Notes under the pieces: generated by a model
Database searches by the model: none
What the model was told of the DNA's origin: nothing
Seen by the model: the letters and a program-made list of their open reading frames with translations, nothing else
Position numbers and translations under genes: made by a program
Shown here: piece after piece, positions 23,291 through 34,300 of the stretch
Layout: each line of letters begins with the position of its first letter
Numbering within the stretch: position 1 is the stretch's first letter
Assembly: GCA_023053685.1 (NCBI GenBank)
Contig: JALIGW010000001.1
Location: 229,300,434 to 229,364,433 of the forward strand
Reading direction: 5' to 3'
Source of the DNA: Diadophis punctatus similis
Lineage: Eukaryota > Chordata > Lepidosauria > Squamata > Dipsadidae
Length of the DNA stretch: 64,000 nucleotides

Positions 23291-25110
23291 GACCACTCTG
23301 TCGGCGGGATCCGCCAGGGAGGTGACGCGGACAGGGACATAAGGTCCGCGAACCAGGTCCTCCTTGGCCAATGGGGGGCCAGGAGGATGACCTCCGCCCT
23401 CAGCAGCAGGATCCTCCTGATGACTTTGGGGATCAGCGGAAGAGGGGGAAAAGCATACAACAGACCCTGAGGCCACTGGCAGCGGAGAGCGTCCGTGAGT
23501 TCCGCGCCCGGGGTCCGGAATCTGGTGACGAACCTGGGGAGCTTGGTGTTGTCCGGGGCGGCAAAGAGGTCCAAAACCGGGTGGCCGAACCGCTCCACAA
23601 TTTGCTGGAAAATGTCCGGGTGTAGGGACCATTCGGCCGGGTCGATGGTGTTCCGGCTGAGCCAGTCCGCGGTAGTGTTGCTCACCCCGGATATATGCTC
23701 CGCGGTGATAGATTTCAGGTTCCGCTCCGCCCATAGTCCCAGGGAGAAGGCCTCGTTCATAAGGGCCTTGGAGATTGTCCCCCCTTGCCGGTTTATGTGA
23801 GCCTTGGTCGTCACGTTGTCTGTTAAGACAAGGACGTGAGAGTGTTGCAGGTGGTGTTGAAACTGGACCAAGGCTAACCGGACCGCTCTGAGCTCCAACA
23901 GATTTATGGAAGTGATTGCTCCGACCTGGACCAGGTGCCCTGTGCGACCAGGGAGTCGGAATGAGCCCCCCAGCCCGTGGTGCTGGCGTCGGTCGTTACC
24001 GTCAGCCGCTGAGGTTCCAGAAGGTCGGTGCCCCTGCTCAGGGCGGGCGAGGACCACCATCGAAGGGACCGTCTGACCGTCACCGGGACCCGAACTCGTG
24101 CTGGGGAGTTGCTTCTCTTTGCCCGCTGGAAGGGGAGAAGAAACCATTGAAGGTCTCTGGAGTGCAGGTGCGCCCATGGGGCGATATGTATCGCGGAAAT
24201 CATTTTCCCCAGGAGGGAGGACAGCTGGTTCAGGGGAACCCTAGTTTGGGCCAGAACTTGCTGGACTAACTCCAATATGCTGTCCCTCCGTTCCTGGGAC
24301 AGGTAGACCCTGCACTCCAGAGAGTCAATAATGGCCCCCAGGTGGGTGACCCTAGTAGAGGGGGCCAACTGGCTCTTGTTGAAATTAATGAGGAACCCGT
24401 GGTGTTCAAGTGTGTTGAGGGTTACCTGGATGTCCTGATGAGCCTGAGACAGGGAGGAGGACTGGATAAGTATGTCATCCAGGTAGCACTGAACACGCAC
24501 GGGAAGAGCCCTGAGATGGGCTGTCAAGGCGGCCAGAACCTTGGTAAATACCCTTGGCGCTGAAGACAGACCAAAGGGTAACGCCTGGTATTCATAGTGC
24601 ACCCCTGCATAGCAAAATCTGAGGAATTGGCGATGAGATGCATGAATTGGGATATGGAGGTAGGCCTCCGTAAGATCAATTGAGGCGAGAAAGTCGCCGC
24701 GCCTAATGCCCGCCAGAATTGATTGCAGGGTGTGCATTTTGAATTTCCTGTACCTCACGTATCTGTTAAGGCGTTTAAGATCGAGAATTGCTCTCCATCC
24801 CCCCGAGGATTTTGGAACCACGAATAAGATGGAATAAAATCCTTGCCCCTGCTGGTCCTCGGGCACCCTCTGGATGGCTCTAATCTCCAGGAGATGCTGA
24901 ATGGCCTGATCTACGAGGACCCGTTTGGAAATGTTTGAAGACAAGGGGCAGCGTAAGAAAAACCTCGGAGGGGTGGAAATAAATTCCAGGTACAGTCCTG
25001 TCGACAGGGTTTGCAAAACCCATGCGTCATTGGTGATTTCCTCCCACCGACTGGCAAAGGATGCCAGTCGACCCCCAATGGGAGGGATCGGGTTGGGATT
25101 ATTTAAACCG
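23200..25110 (-). pseudogene. DIRS pol: RT, RNase H, methyltransferase-like; one frameshift
   Basis: Polyprotein following gag. Reverse transcriptase motifs include VVPKSSGGWR, LASIDLTEAYLHIPI, ALPFGLSSAPR and YLDD, all in the open frame that ends at 23904. RNase H begins with TTDASTTGWGAHS and continues in another frame with LLELRAV, LTDNVT and DWLSR, so a one-base loss near 23905-23910 splits the domain. Downstream, DLFAAPDN, YAFPPLPLI and PHWPRRTWF form the conserved region assigned to a Dam-like N6-adenine methyltransferase in DIRS elements. The second segment stops at 23200, overlapping the recombinase. The start near 25110, just after the gag stop, is inferred. Confidence 0.88.
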
Positions 25111-26877
25111 GCGGTAAGGGCGACCACCGGCTCCTTTAAAGGGCCGTTTGGACTGCCCACCCCTGTACGGCCTGTCGGCAGCAGAGCGCTGTCTAGGGGC
25201 ACAGGAACCTTGGGGAGCACTATACTGAGCCTGGGACGTCCCATACTGCCCCTGGCCAGATGGATATTGGCCCTGGTACCTATTAGAAGGTGTGTCAGGT
25301 GCCCTAGGGCCCCGGCGGTAAGAGGAGCCTTTGTTAAAGGATTTTTTGGTATAAGAGGGGAGGACTTTCCTCTTATCTTTGGTCTCGGTGGTAATACGGT
25401 CCAAGGCAGGACCAAACAGGGACTGACCAGATATTGGAGCGGCGGCCAACTTCCACTTATGGCGTAAGTCGGCCGGCCAGCTGCGAAGCCAGTGCATGCG
25501 CCTGGCCACCACCGCAGTCCCCATCGCCCTGGCAGCAAAGCGTCCTGCTTGGAGAGTCGAATCTGATGTGAATTGGGCAGCAGCGATCAATTTGTTTATG
25601 TCCTGATGTGCCCTGGTGTCAGCCTGCGGGATGTGGTCTTGCAGGCCATGTAACCATTTTAGGGAAGTGCGACAAAAAATGATGCCGTGGTAGACGCTTT
25701 CACCGCCCAGGCAGCCGCCTGGTGAGTGCGTTGGAGAATGGATTCGGTGCGACGTTCTTCCGGTCGCAGCAGGTCATCCGGGTCCCCCGGAACAGGAGCG
25801 TTGGAGTATAGCGCCAACACCGGTGGATCGACTTCCGGAACTGGGAGATGTTGGGCCAGTTGGGAAGAAACGTTAAAGAAGCGCTTGTCCAAATTGGTGG
25901 GAGAAGGCCCCGTGGCGGGTGACTGCCACTGCTTAGTCACTGCGGTGACAAACAGGTTCGGTGTCGGGATTACCTCCGTTGGTGAGGAGGAAGCCTCGCC
26001 AAAAATTGGGTCTCCCAGCGATGTTGAGGCCTGAGGATCAGTGGCCGAAGGAGGGATATTGGCCGTGGCCCTTGCCTTATGTAATAAAGACCGAAAAAGG
26101 CTGGGATGGAACAGGGTAGTATAAGTGGAAGGCTCAGGAGCCAGGTCCTCATCTTCCGAAAGCTGCGGTTGGAGATGATCATCCCCCGTCAGTTTATCGT
26201 CTAGCTCACCCTCTTCCCGTTCCTGGTCACCGAGTGGAATGGGTGAACTGTGGACGGAATAGTCGTCTGCCTCTGATTCGTCCGAGGACACCGGAGCCGG
26301 GATAGGTGAGTCGGCTCTGCAGGGGACGGGAGGCTGGGAGGAATGAGCCATAGCTCTAACCGCGGCCTCTATGCCCCGTTTGATTGCTGCATCCATACGC
26401 TTTTGTATTGCAGGGTCATCGAGCGGGTCTTTGTTGTCATCTGCCATGGACCTGCGATGAACAACCTGCGCAGCAGACTCCGTGGCGCCCCACACATCTC
26501 CTTCCCTCAGGTGTATTGTGGGACAGTCGAGGGAAACATTATCAGGTGAGTGTGCTTGCCCTTGAAGATGACCATGGGGCACATGCCTGATCTCTCCCTG
26601 GCTAGGGGCTGGGGTCCCCTTAGAGTGGGAAAGCCCCTGGTGTTGTGTCCCCAAAGTTACAGAAGAGGGTTTCGAGGAGCCCCATGTGTGGATCCCCCTT
26701 TGAAGACGTCTTAGAGGACTTCTTGGACTTTGGGGGCGGGGGGGTGCTCAGGGGGGATCGCTCCCTGGCCTCATTGGTGGGGCGTGGTGATCTTTTCCCC
26801 TCCGCTGGCTCTTCCGACGGGCAAGGCCTGCTGGACTTGGTCTTGGCCTTGCCCGCCTTATTGGCCACCTCAGACAT
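25099..26877 (-). pseudogene. DIRS gag-like ORF with two frame changes
   Basis: The first DIRS ORF, presumed structural protein. The ATG at 26877 opens a Lys/Ser/Pro-rich leader (to about 26620). A second frame (26654-25659) carries an acidic Ser/Glu-rich middle (SSDESEADD, REEGELDDK, SEDEDLAPEP). The frame then returns to the first near a six-A run at about 25674-25679 and ends in a Gly/Tyr/Arg/Gln-rich tail (25590-25099; YRGGQSKRPFKG, GGRPYRR) suited to nucleic-acid binding. One-base indels in homopolymers explain the changes. No zinc knuckle or protease is visible. Confidence 0.75.
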
Positions 26878-26879
26878 GC

Positions 26880-27704
26880 TAGGAACAATCAGTCAAAGTT
26901 TATTTAGCTGCCTCCGTTGAATCCGGGCGGCGAAATGAAGCCGCGGCACTTGCGCACGCTCCCTGCGGCTTTGGGAGCGATCGGCAGGCTCTGCGACGAC
27001 GTCCGGCTTTGCGAAGGTGGGAGGCGGCGAGCGGGGCGTTCTGCGCATGCGCGGGCTTTCCCCGAGTCGGCAGGCACCTGGCAACGGCTTCGGGAGGCTC
27101 CGACGTCACAGCCAATCAGCAGGCGGAATCTCCGACTTCAAAATGGCCGCTGTGACGTAAGCAAGTCCAAATATGGTAACGGCTCTTCCCGCCACGCGAG
27201 GAACGCCGCAGTAGGCCCGGCGATGCAGCTGGTTTATTGAAGTACCGGCCTGACAGGAGATCTGTCGGAACGGCCGGCGAAGATAGGCCTGACAGAATTT
27301 TCTCTGTGGGGGCGGCCAGTAGTCACTGAAAGACGAAGCTACCGGCTGTGGGAGGGAGTGCTCCAGCCGGGGGGGGGGGGGGGAAAGCCGATGGCCGCCC
27401 AAGCGCTGGGCTTCTGCGGCTTGTTGTTAATGGCTTCTGGCTTTCTCCCCAGTTAATAGCTATTTGTCTTTGGACAGATTATCCCGGGAAGACAACCACG
27501 CAGGTTGTGGCCCAAGGGAGCAGCCCAGGCAGCCGCCTGAGCTGCGCTCAACCCAAGGAAGATGACAGCTGTCACTTGGGGAGACTTATGTAGATAGCTG
27601 GTAAAAACTCACTCAGAAGAGTAGATGAAGGTTCTGGATCAATAGCTGTGGAACTGGCCTCCAAGGATGGAAAAGCACAATTGCCCTTTGGCTACAGACC
27701 GAGA
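26880..27704 (-). promoter_or_regulatory. DIRS 5' leader with NRF1, YY1 and CRE-like motifs
   Basis: GC-rich untranslated leader between the terminal promoter and gag. It contains TGCGCATGCGCG (27042-27053, NRF1-type), CAAAATGGCCGC (about 27139-27150, YY1-type), TGACGTAA (about 27153-27160) and GACGTCAC (about 27102-27109, CRE-type), and a G12 run near 27370. The motifs are seen in the sequence; their use is inferred. Confidence 0.5.
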
Positions 27705-27825
27705 TTAAAAGAGGGAGTGCCAATCTCAGAGGGCACTATTTATACCTTTTTTAAGACTCGGTCCTATTGGCTAGAGGGCTGATTTAACCCATTCCTTGGA
27801 GGCTAGCTCCACCCACTATGGAGAA
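27705..27825 (-). promoter_or_regulatory. DIRS right ITR with CCAAT/TATA promoter
   Basis: Inverse of the left repeat. On the minus strand it reads CCAAT (complement at 27766-27770) and, about 22 bp downstream, TATAAATA (complement at 27737-27744), correctly oriented to transcribe gag, pol and recombinase. The start site is presumably near 27710. Confidence 0.75.
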
Positions 27826-30130
27826 AGAAATTCTAACTGAACAGTTCCAAGCAAAATCACTTACAAAACCAAAGATTACACACTTCAGTTTGATATCAAC
27901 ATGATTTAATGTCAACAGTTCCTTTAAGCACCCTTGGAAATTCCTACCCTATGGCTAGTTAGGGAGTTTATTAGATTTCTGGAATTCAGTCCGGAATTTC
28001 AAGAATTGCACTGTCAAAACAAAAGCTGAGATGTTTAAATAAATCATAAAGAAAATGGGCTCTAGAAGCTTATCTATTGCAACAGGTAAAAAAACAGAAA
28101 TCTATTAGGATGTCATGTGGACATTTATTCCATTCTCAGCTAACACATATGAAAAAATAATCTTAGTAACACAGAAACTATACAGCTCTAAGATGACCTC
28201 CTCCCAAATAAATTGAATCCGTAAATTTATTACCATGTGGAAGCAGCATAGGTAATAAAAGAGTATTAAGTTGGAAATACACATACAGTATTTGCAACTC
28301 GGTGGCATTCACATCATTGCCTTCACATCCTATTAGATTTTAAAGTTTCAGAAAGACAGGATAATACCAAGTCAAATTTTCGGGTTTTGAATTTATCAGA
28401 CAAAGGTTTTGGTAAACATCTACTAACAAAGGTAAAAGTAAGAAACATACGGTACTGAGTTATTGGTACACATGAATTTAGTTTTATTTTGTCCCCTCAA
28501 AAGTATAGCGCCTTTAAGAATTAATTTTAAAAAATTAAATTAATTAAAAAAGAACACCTATTTTGATTTCACCAAATCAGGTTTGTAGCAAAACACAGAG
28601 AAAGGAGTTCCTTTTGTCAGAGGAAATAGTCCTTTAAGCATACAGTACCTATAACCTAAAGGAGTTTTGCTTTTTTCTAGCCACTAGAACTGAAGATCAG
28701 CTGGGCCCAAATGAATAAACATTACAGGGCAAAGACAATTAGTATAATGAATCCTTCTGAATAAATTCCAATTATATCAGAATGTGAATGTGCTTAATTA
28801 TAAAGGCTCGTGCATTTTTAAAATTACAATTATACCTATTGATGTGGCAATTAAACATGTTGGATTGAGGCATTGTTTATCATTAGAAATGATAGAAACT
28901 GAGACACAAAAAGAAAATGGTGCAATCAAATTCAGAGCAACCACACATGCAGAAGAAGCAGCAACTAAGGATAAATGCCCTGAATTTCAAGTTGAACATT
29001 TTATTTTCTTCTAAAGGTGGAGGAAAGATCCCATATATTGAATGGACAGACCTCAGAAAACAAGAATGATTCAGAAGATGCAGAAATAATCAATTTGGCT
29101 GAAACTTAAAAAAGGTTTCAAGATAACTGTCTAGGCAGAAATTTAATCACCATATGGAGGAAATAACAACATAAGGATTTTCCAAAGATTTCTCCTAACA
29201 TACTGTATATCCAGTTAGGATAAACTTATTAATTGAATATTAAATGAAGTGCAATTTGGATTCCTTAGTTTATAATTAGTGCTCTCATAAGTATATGCCG
29301 CCAAGAAACAGAAAAGAGAAGCCGACAAGACTATTAACAAAATTCCTTTGTGGATCTTAGTTAAACGATAATTTAATCTCAGAAGTAACCCCAGAATATA
29401 GCTTGTTGGCACATGTTGGGCTGCCCTACAGAATTCTATTGAAAACAATATCCAGTCTTCATTGTTGCAAAGAAAAATAGGGAATCTATCACACCATTTA
29501 GCTTACATGTGGGAATAAGCTATTATCATATATCTTTATATATCCTACCATAATATCAGTTTTTTTTTATTTTCTTCCTCCCTCCCTCCCTCTCATCTCT
29601 ATGTTTTGGAGAAATCCAGTGATGTATATGAAGGCAAAAAGAGATAGAAAAATTACATTTTTGCTGATAGTTCTCATTGTCAAGTACAAAGTAAAACAAA
29701 GTCAGTATTAAAATAAATATTGACAATAGGGATTTCTAATTTTATTTGTTTTCTAAATAAAAACTCACAAGCCCATTGTTTATATCTAATCTTGTGTATG
29801 GAAAAAGCAGCAAAAAATGCAAACCAGAAGGGCTCTAGTGCAAAAAATCAGATATGAGCTTCCAATATCAGATTTGGGACCTTTAGCTAGATATTCCTCT
29901 TACTTTCTATCTGTCTCCTTTCTTTGCTAGGTAGAATATACTTTTGTCTAATGCCCCTGTTCTTTTCCAACAACTAGCGCAATAAATTAATGAAGCAATT
30001 TACAGAAGCAACTACTGCAAAACAATGAGTCATATGGATGCCTGGATAAACTTCCCAGCATCCCACTTAGGAAATATCCATTAAAGAAAAGTAAAAAACC
30101 CCAAATCATATACCCTCATACCCTCTAAGA
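27826..30130. other. Unique AT-rich sequence
   Basis: No exon, ORF or repeat recognised apart from a CCCT-type run near 29577-29592. Confidence 0.4.
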
Positions 30131-30254
30131 CAGGGCTGTCAAACTCACGGCCTGCAGACCAGATGTGTCACGTGCTGGCCACATCCACACCCGGTTTAGC
30201 GAAGGGGGAAAAAATCCCGATACGTCACGTGATGCCGCGTGTTTGACACCCCTG
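30131..30254. mobile_element. Short hAT MITE, 124 bp, perfect TSD
   Basis: CAGGGCTGTCAAACTC ... GTTTGACACCCCTG bounded by exact CTCTAAGA copies (30123-30130, 30255-30262). An internally deleted relative of 11492-11832. Confidence 0.9.
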
Positions 30255-30370
30255 CTCTAAGAGTAACTGTGTAAAATAAAACATGCTTTATTTTATTTTA
30301 CCATTCTTTCCTGTTCAGGATGGCTTAAGTAGCAGACGAGGTGGGGGTGGTACAATTTCCCTGCCTAAAG

Positions 30371-30447
30371 CAGTTTTTCTCAACCTTGGCAACTGTATGA
30401 TGTGTGGACTTCAACATCGAGGCAGCATGCTAAGGTTGAGAACACAG
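30371..30447. mobile_element. Degenerate hAT MITE
   Basis: CAGTTTTTCTCAACCTTGGC ... AAGGTTGAGAACACAG, related to 42787-42920 but lacking most of the palindromic centre. No clear duplication. Confidence 0.6.
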
Positions 30448-30849
30448 ATCTAGAGGGCCACCCACTGCCATTATTACATCATCATTTCAACTAGTTCTAC
30501 CTGTTATCCTCCTGTCACCCAGAGAATGTTGGATGGGGCCAACATATTTCTTCGTAGCATCTGCCTCATGCTTCACTCTGAGGGGGCCTTGTCAATCCAG
30601 CGATCTTACATCCACTCATATGTTTGCTGTAACAGTAGTAAATACCACTAAAACAAGCCTCAAACCTATTTTGCTATAGCATAACAAAACAACAGAGAAA
30701 AACATCGCTGGGTGGACATGAAGGTGGGACGAAACGAGAGCAAATCTTCTCATCACATAATGGGCCTGCTTAGCTCATGAATAATTCTGTATGTGCTAAT
30801 ATTGCGCTGGAAGTACACAATCATTTTTCTCCTTATAATTTTCTCTTTT
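30448..30849. other. Unique sequence
   Basis: No features recognised. Confidence 0.35.
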
Positions 30850-30959
30850 TTTAATTTTAATTTTTTCCAATTTACATATCAATAAACATTTTTAACATAT
30901 CAATAAACATTTTTAACAGTACTGTGTCATATGTCTCATACGGTTATTTACATTTATTT

Positions 30960-31675
30960 CTATACATCTTTATTTCTCTGTTCTAACCAATTATACCACT
31001 TATTCCACACCTTATAAAATTATGTTTCTTCCTTGCCTTTCATTTCTAATGTGAGCTTATACATCTCTGCACATTCCAGTATCTTTTGTATAATCCTTTC
31101 ATTGCTTGGTGTATTTTTAAGTTTCCAACATTGAGCGTATACAATTCTTGCTGCGGTTACTATGTGTAAAATGATGCATTGGAGTTGTTTCTTTATCTTT
31201 TGGTTAATTATTCCTAATAAGAATAGTTCAGGTTTAAATTCTATTGGTTCTCCTATTATCTCCTGTAGCCATCTCCTTTCCCTGTCCCATTTCTATCAAT
31301 TTTTCATGTAATTTACTATAAAATTCTTTTTTGTTTTCATTTGGGGCATAGAGTGTTATTAATAACCATGATTTCTGCTCAAATTGTAGTTCTATCATTA
31401 AAGCTCTTCCCTCTGTATCCTGATATTTTAATTTGGCCTTTATTTCCTCCCTAATATATACCGCTATTCCCCTGTTTTTGTTCTGCTAATGCTGTATATA
31501 ATATTCCTAATTTTGGGAAATCCAAACATTTCCTATGATGTTCTTTTATATGTACCTCTTGTAGGCACATTATGCCTGTACCTTGTTTTGCTAATTTTGT
31601 TAATATTTGTTTTCTTTTGGCAGGGGCATTTAATCCATTAACATTAATCGACATTAGCCTGAGTTCTTCTTCCAT
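30960..31675 (-). pseudogene. L1 ORF2 remnant: endonuclease joined to C-terminus
   Basis: The intact frame at 31451-31675 begins ORF2 with SINVNGLNAPAKRKQIL and CLQEVHIKEH, the opening L1 endonuclease motifs. After a frame change, endonuclease sequence continues (GIAVYIREEI, LYAPNENKKEFY) to about 31290. Beyond a junction near 31275, translated minus-strand sequence matches the ORF2 C-terminal region (TAARIVYAQCWKLKN, ILECAEMYKLT). The whole reverse transcriptase and its YADD-type motif are absent, a loss of more than 2 kb relative to a complete L1. Non-functional. Confidence 0.8.
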
Positions 31676-31909
31676 TGTTCTACTTGTATGTTGGATTTTG
31701 TCTTCTATTAATTCTAGCGTCTCTTTGTGGTCGTGTTCTCAAGACTGCTCCTTCCTCTTCCTTTTGTCCTTTTTCTTCCTTACTTTGTCTCTAATTCTGT
31801 TTCTTTTATCTCCCGCTGCTGGTCTTCCTGACTTCTAGATTCCAATTCCTCTTTATTACTACTCTCTTCTTCCACCCCCTCCAGTTGATGTAAAATTCTT
31901 AGGCCTTAT

Positions 31910-32635
31910 CTAAATTATCAATCTTAATCTTTCTATCCGTTCTGGGATTAACCATCTAAATAATATATTTCTTTTAATCAGCTGTGTAGTGAGGAAACTA
32001 TAATCTCTTCTCTGCTCTCTTACTCTTTTGGGGATTTGTTTTAATGTTTGCATTTCTTTATCCTTATAAATCATTGGGTCATCTCTAGTAATCTTATAAA
32101 TTATGTCTCTGACTTTCTTCCTCGTGAATCTTATATGGACTTCTCGTGGCAGTCTATAGCACCTAGCATAATTTGTATGAATTCGATACACTTCATCAAT
32201 CTTCGATAATATTTCTTGCCTATCTTTTTGTAATGCTCCCTCTATCAGTTCTGCCATAATGGTACACAGATCTTCTTCCTTTTCTTCCATTACATTCTGA
32301 AATCTTAAATAGAACATAGCTTGTTCCATTTCTAAATGAATAATTGATTCTCCCAGTTCCTTATTCATTGCCATCAATTTTTTAGCTACTATCTCCACTT
32401 TTCCCCCCGTTTGTTCCGACCTCACTTCAACTGTCTTTATTCTTTCTTCATTCTTCTCAATTGTTTGTTGTATCGTCTCTATTCTATTGTCCATTTTATT
32501 AATAACTCCTTTCAATTCTATATGGTTTTGGGGCATTGTTTCCTGCATTTTTAACATTGTTTCCTGAATGGCTACTAATGCTGTATGTATGGTTTGTATA
32601 TTTGACATTACATTTTGTTTTTCTGCCCCCAACAT
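31910..32635 (-). CDS. L1 ORF1p RNA-binding protein
   Basis: A 241-codon uninterrupted frame encoding L1 ORF1p, the chaperone that coats L1 RNA as a trimer. Residues about 15-110 are heptad-like coiled coil (IQTIHTALVAIQETMLKM and following). An RRM-type region follows (MFYLRFQNV near 107-115, PREVHIRFTRKKVRDIIYK near 163-181). A C-terminal domain (LKQIPKRVREQRRDYSFL, NILFRWLIPE) ends close to the stop. About 230 bp separate it from ORF2, as in L1. It may lack a few N-terminal residues. Confidence 0.85.
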   Translation of the reverse strand: MLGAEKQNVMSNIQTIHTALVAIQETMLKMQETMPQNHIELKGVINKMDNRIETIQQTIEKNEERIKTVEVRSEQTGGKVEIVAKKLMAMNKELGESIIHLEMEQAMFYLRFQNVMEEKEEDLCTIMAELIEGALQKDRQEILSKIDEVYRIHTNYARCYRLPREVHIRFTRKKVRDIIYKITRDDPMIYKDKEMQTLKQIPKRVREQRRDYSFLTTQLIKRNILFRWLIPERIERLRLII

Positions 32636-32985
32636 TCCTTCTATTGTTCTCTGACCTACTGGGGATGAGGGTGTCAGTGATGGGGTTGATGTTTTTTTCC
32701 CGTTCTTAGTGTTGTCGTTGTAGTACTCGTCATATTACACAGGTTTAAACTACTTTGTTGTTTAGTTCTCAACTTAATTCAGCTCTATTCAATACCCTTT
32801 ATGGCCAATTTCCACCTTAGCTTAGATACAATGCTGTTTATTCTTTATACCCTTACGTTTTGATCCCCTCTTTATATCTTAACTATCCTATTGACCTCCA
32901 ATTGTTCAATACCACTATATATTTATGTAATTGTCTAAAGTACTAGTTTCACAATATTCAAATTAAGATATGCGTGTGTGTGTGC

Positions 32986-32999
<14 letters not shown>

Positions 33000-33027
<28 letters not shown>

Positions 33028-33250
33028 CATTTTTTGCTGATAAATGAAAATAAAGGGAGACTATTATAGATCTATTTCGAGCTATTTTGCTCTCGTCAGA
33101 TAGCCATACCCGTAGTGGGATTTGAACCTGGGCAGACTGCTTATAAGGTAGAAGTGTTAACCTCTAGGCCAGGTTCTCTTCCCTATCAGCTCTTTACCAG
33201 GAAAGGGTTATATATGTTTTTTCTGTCGAGTCATCCTGGTGTATGGAGGG
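33000..33250 (-). mobile_element. tRNA-like SINE inside L1 5' region
   Basis: On the minus strand, CCTAGAGGTTAACACTTC then CAGGTTCAAATCCCACTA give the tRNA-like A-box side and a B-box match (GGTTCAAATCC). A TG/TA-rich tract (about 32990-33028) lies at its 3' side. Boundaries are approximate. Confidence 0.55.
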
Positions 33251-33608
33251 AAACATCACAGCTTTCTATATATATATAAACAGTCAGTCAATTAATTATA
33301 GATAGAATAAACTTATACCTCTAAATCAATTATTAATATAACTCTTATCTTTATATTAAATATCTATATATAGCCTATACGTTTAATCACTTTAATATTT
33401 CCTTAACTAGCAACCTATTATCTTTAGACTTTCTTCCCAAGTCCCCGTTTCTTCTTCATTTTTCTTTCTTTTCTACCTCTACTATCCCTTCTTTTCTTTC
33501 CAACTCCCAAACCTCTTTTTTCTTCCACCAACACAGTTCACTTTCTTTATTCCTCTTACTAACTTCACAGTCCTTCTAAATCGCTGGTTTCTTTCTCCAA
33601 TCTTCCTC

Positions 33609-33955
33609 GGTCTGCTGTCAATCCGCTCCTGTCGCTCATGCCACCACGTCCCATCCTCTCCATCTCTGACTTTCTGTTGCCTTCTGCTCCTTCCTCGTCC
33701 TCCTCTGTCTGCAGCCAATCCACTCGTCACTCTCACCACCGAGTCCCGTCCTCTCTGTCTCCGACTTTCTGTTGCTTTCTGCTCCTTCCTCGTCCTCCTT
33801 CGTCTGCAGCCGATCCGCTATCACTCTCACCACCGAGTCCCGTCCTCTCTGTCTCCGACTTTCTGTTGCCTTCTGCTCCTTCCCCATCCTCGTCCTCCTC
33901 CGTCTGCAGCCAATCCACTCCTGTCACTCACGTCAAGTCCGACCGTCTACTCTAT
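33609..33955 (-). repeat. Tandem ~95-bp units in L1 5' region
   Basis: About 3.5 head-to-tail units on the plus strand, each containing GACTTTCTGTTGC then TTCTGCTCCTTCC and TCTGCAGCCAATCC or close variants. They lie upstream of L1 ORF1 and end in C/T-rich sequence. The position recalls the promoter monomers of some mammalian L1s; promoter function is inference. Confidence 0.7.
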
Positions 33956-34300
33956 TTTCGCATTACCACCTCCTTTCTCTCTCTCTCTCTTCTATTTCAC
34001 TCTTTTGTCAAACTAGATTTCTGAATTTCAGATTTCTTCTTCTATTTCTCTCCCAACCACTTTCTTCACCATATGCTAATCTCCTCCTCCTAAAGCTCTT
34101 GTGATAAAGTTCTTTGTCTCTCTTCTCTCAATCTTTAGGTATTTTAATTTGCTGACTCACAGCTCTTCCCGCTAAGTCGCTTGCTTTGAGACTTCCCTCA
34201 CAAATGATGACACTGTGAGCTACTGCAAATAAAATAATCTATACTGCAGGTTCTCTCCCCCCCCATTTCTAACTTGTGTATCAAAATTATCTTTGAATCA

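Larger units (their letters stand above)
21695..27825 (-). mobile_element. DIRS-type tyrosine-recombinase retrotransposon, complete
   Basis: A 6131-bp element with the full DIRS plan on the minus strand. Terminal repeats at 21695-21843 and about 27711-27825 are inverted and nearly identical over about 105 bp (one mismatch seen). An internal complementary region (22031-22127) contains the complements of the two outer edges joined head to head: the left edge gives 22031-22089 and the right edge 22090-22127. This is expected of the DIRS circular-intermediate mechanism. Coding order on the minus strand is gag, RT-RNase H-methyltransferase-like, tyrosine recombinase. No target duplication is seen, as expected for recombinase-mediated insertion. 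A few frameshifts break gag and RNase H. Confidence 0.95.
30850..34260 (-). mobile_element. Internally deleted L1 LINE
   Basis: Minus-strand L1. Its A-rich 3' end is near 30850-30880, ORF2 C-terminal sequence lies at about 30960-31260, the start of ORF2 (endonuclease) at about 31290-31675, ORF1 at 31910-32635 and a 5' region to about 34260. The reverse transcriptase is missing: endonuclease sequence adjoins C-terminal sequence near 31275. The 5' boundary is approximate because another L1-type insertion begins at 34301. No TSD found. Confidence 0.8.

Noticed and set aside
24925..25467. 180-codon plus-strand frame within the DIRS element
   Set aside because: Antisense shadow of gag and pol. 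Other plus frames at 22290-24563 are the same.
33482..34104. Several Ser/Pro/Arg-rich frames
   Set aside because: Products of the tandem units in the L1 5' region.
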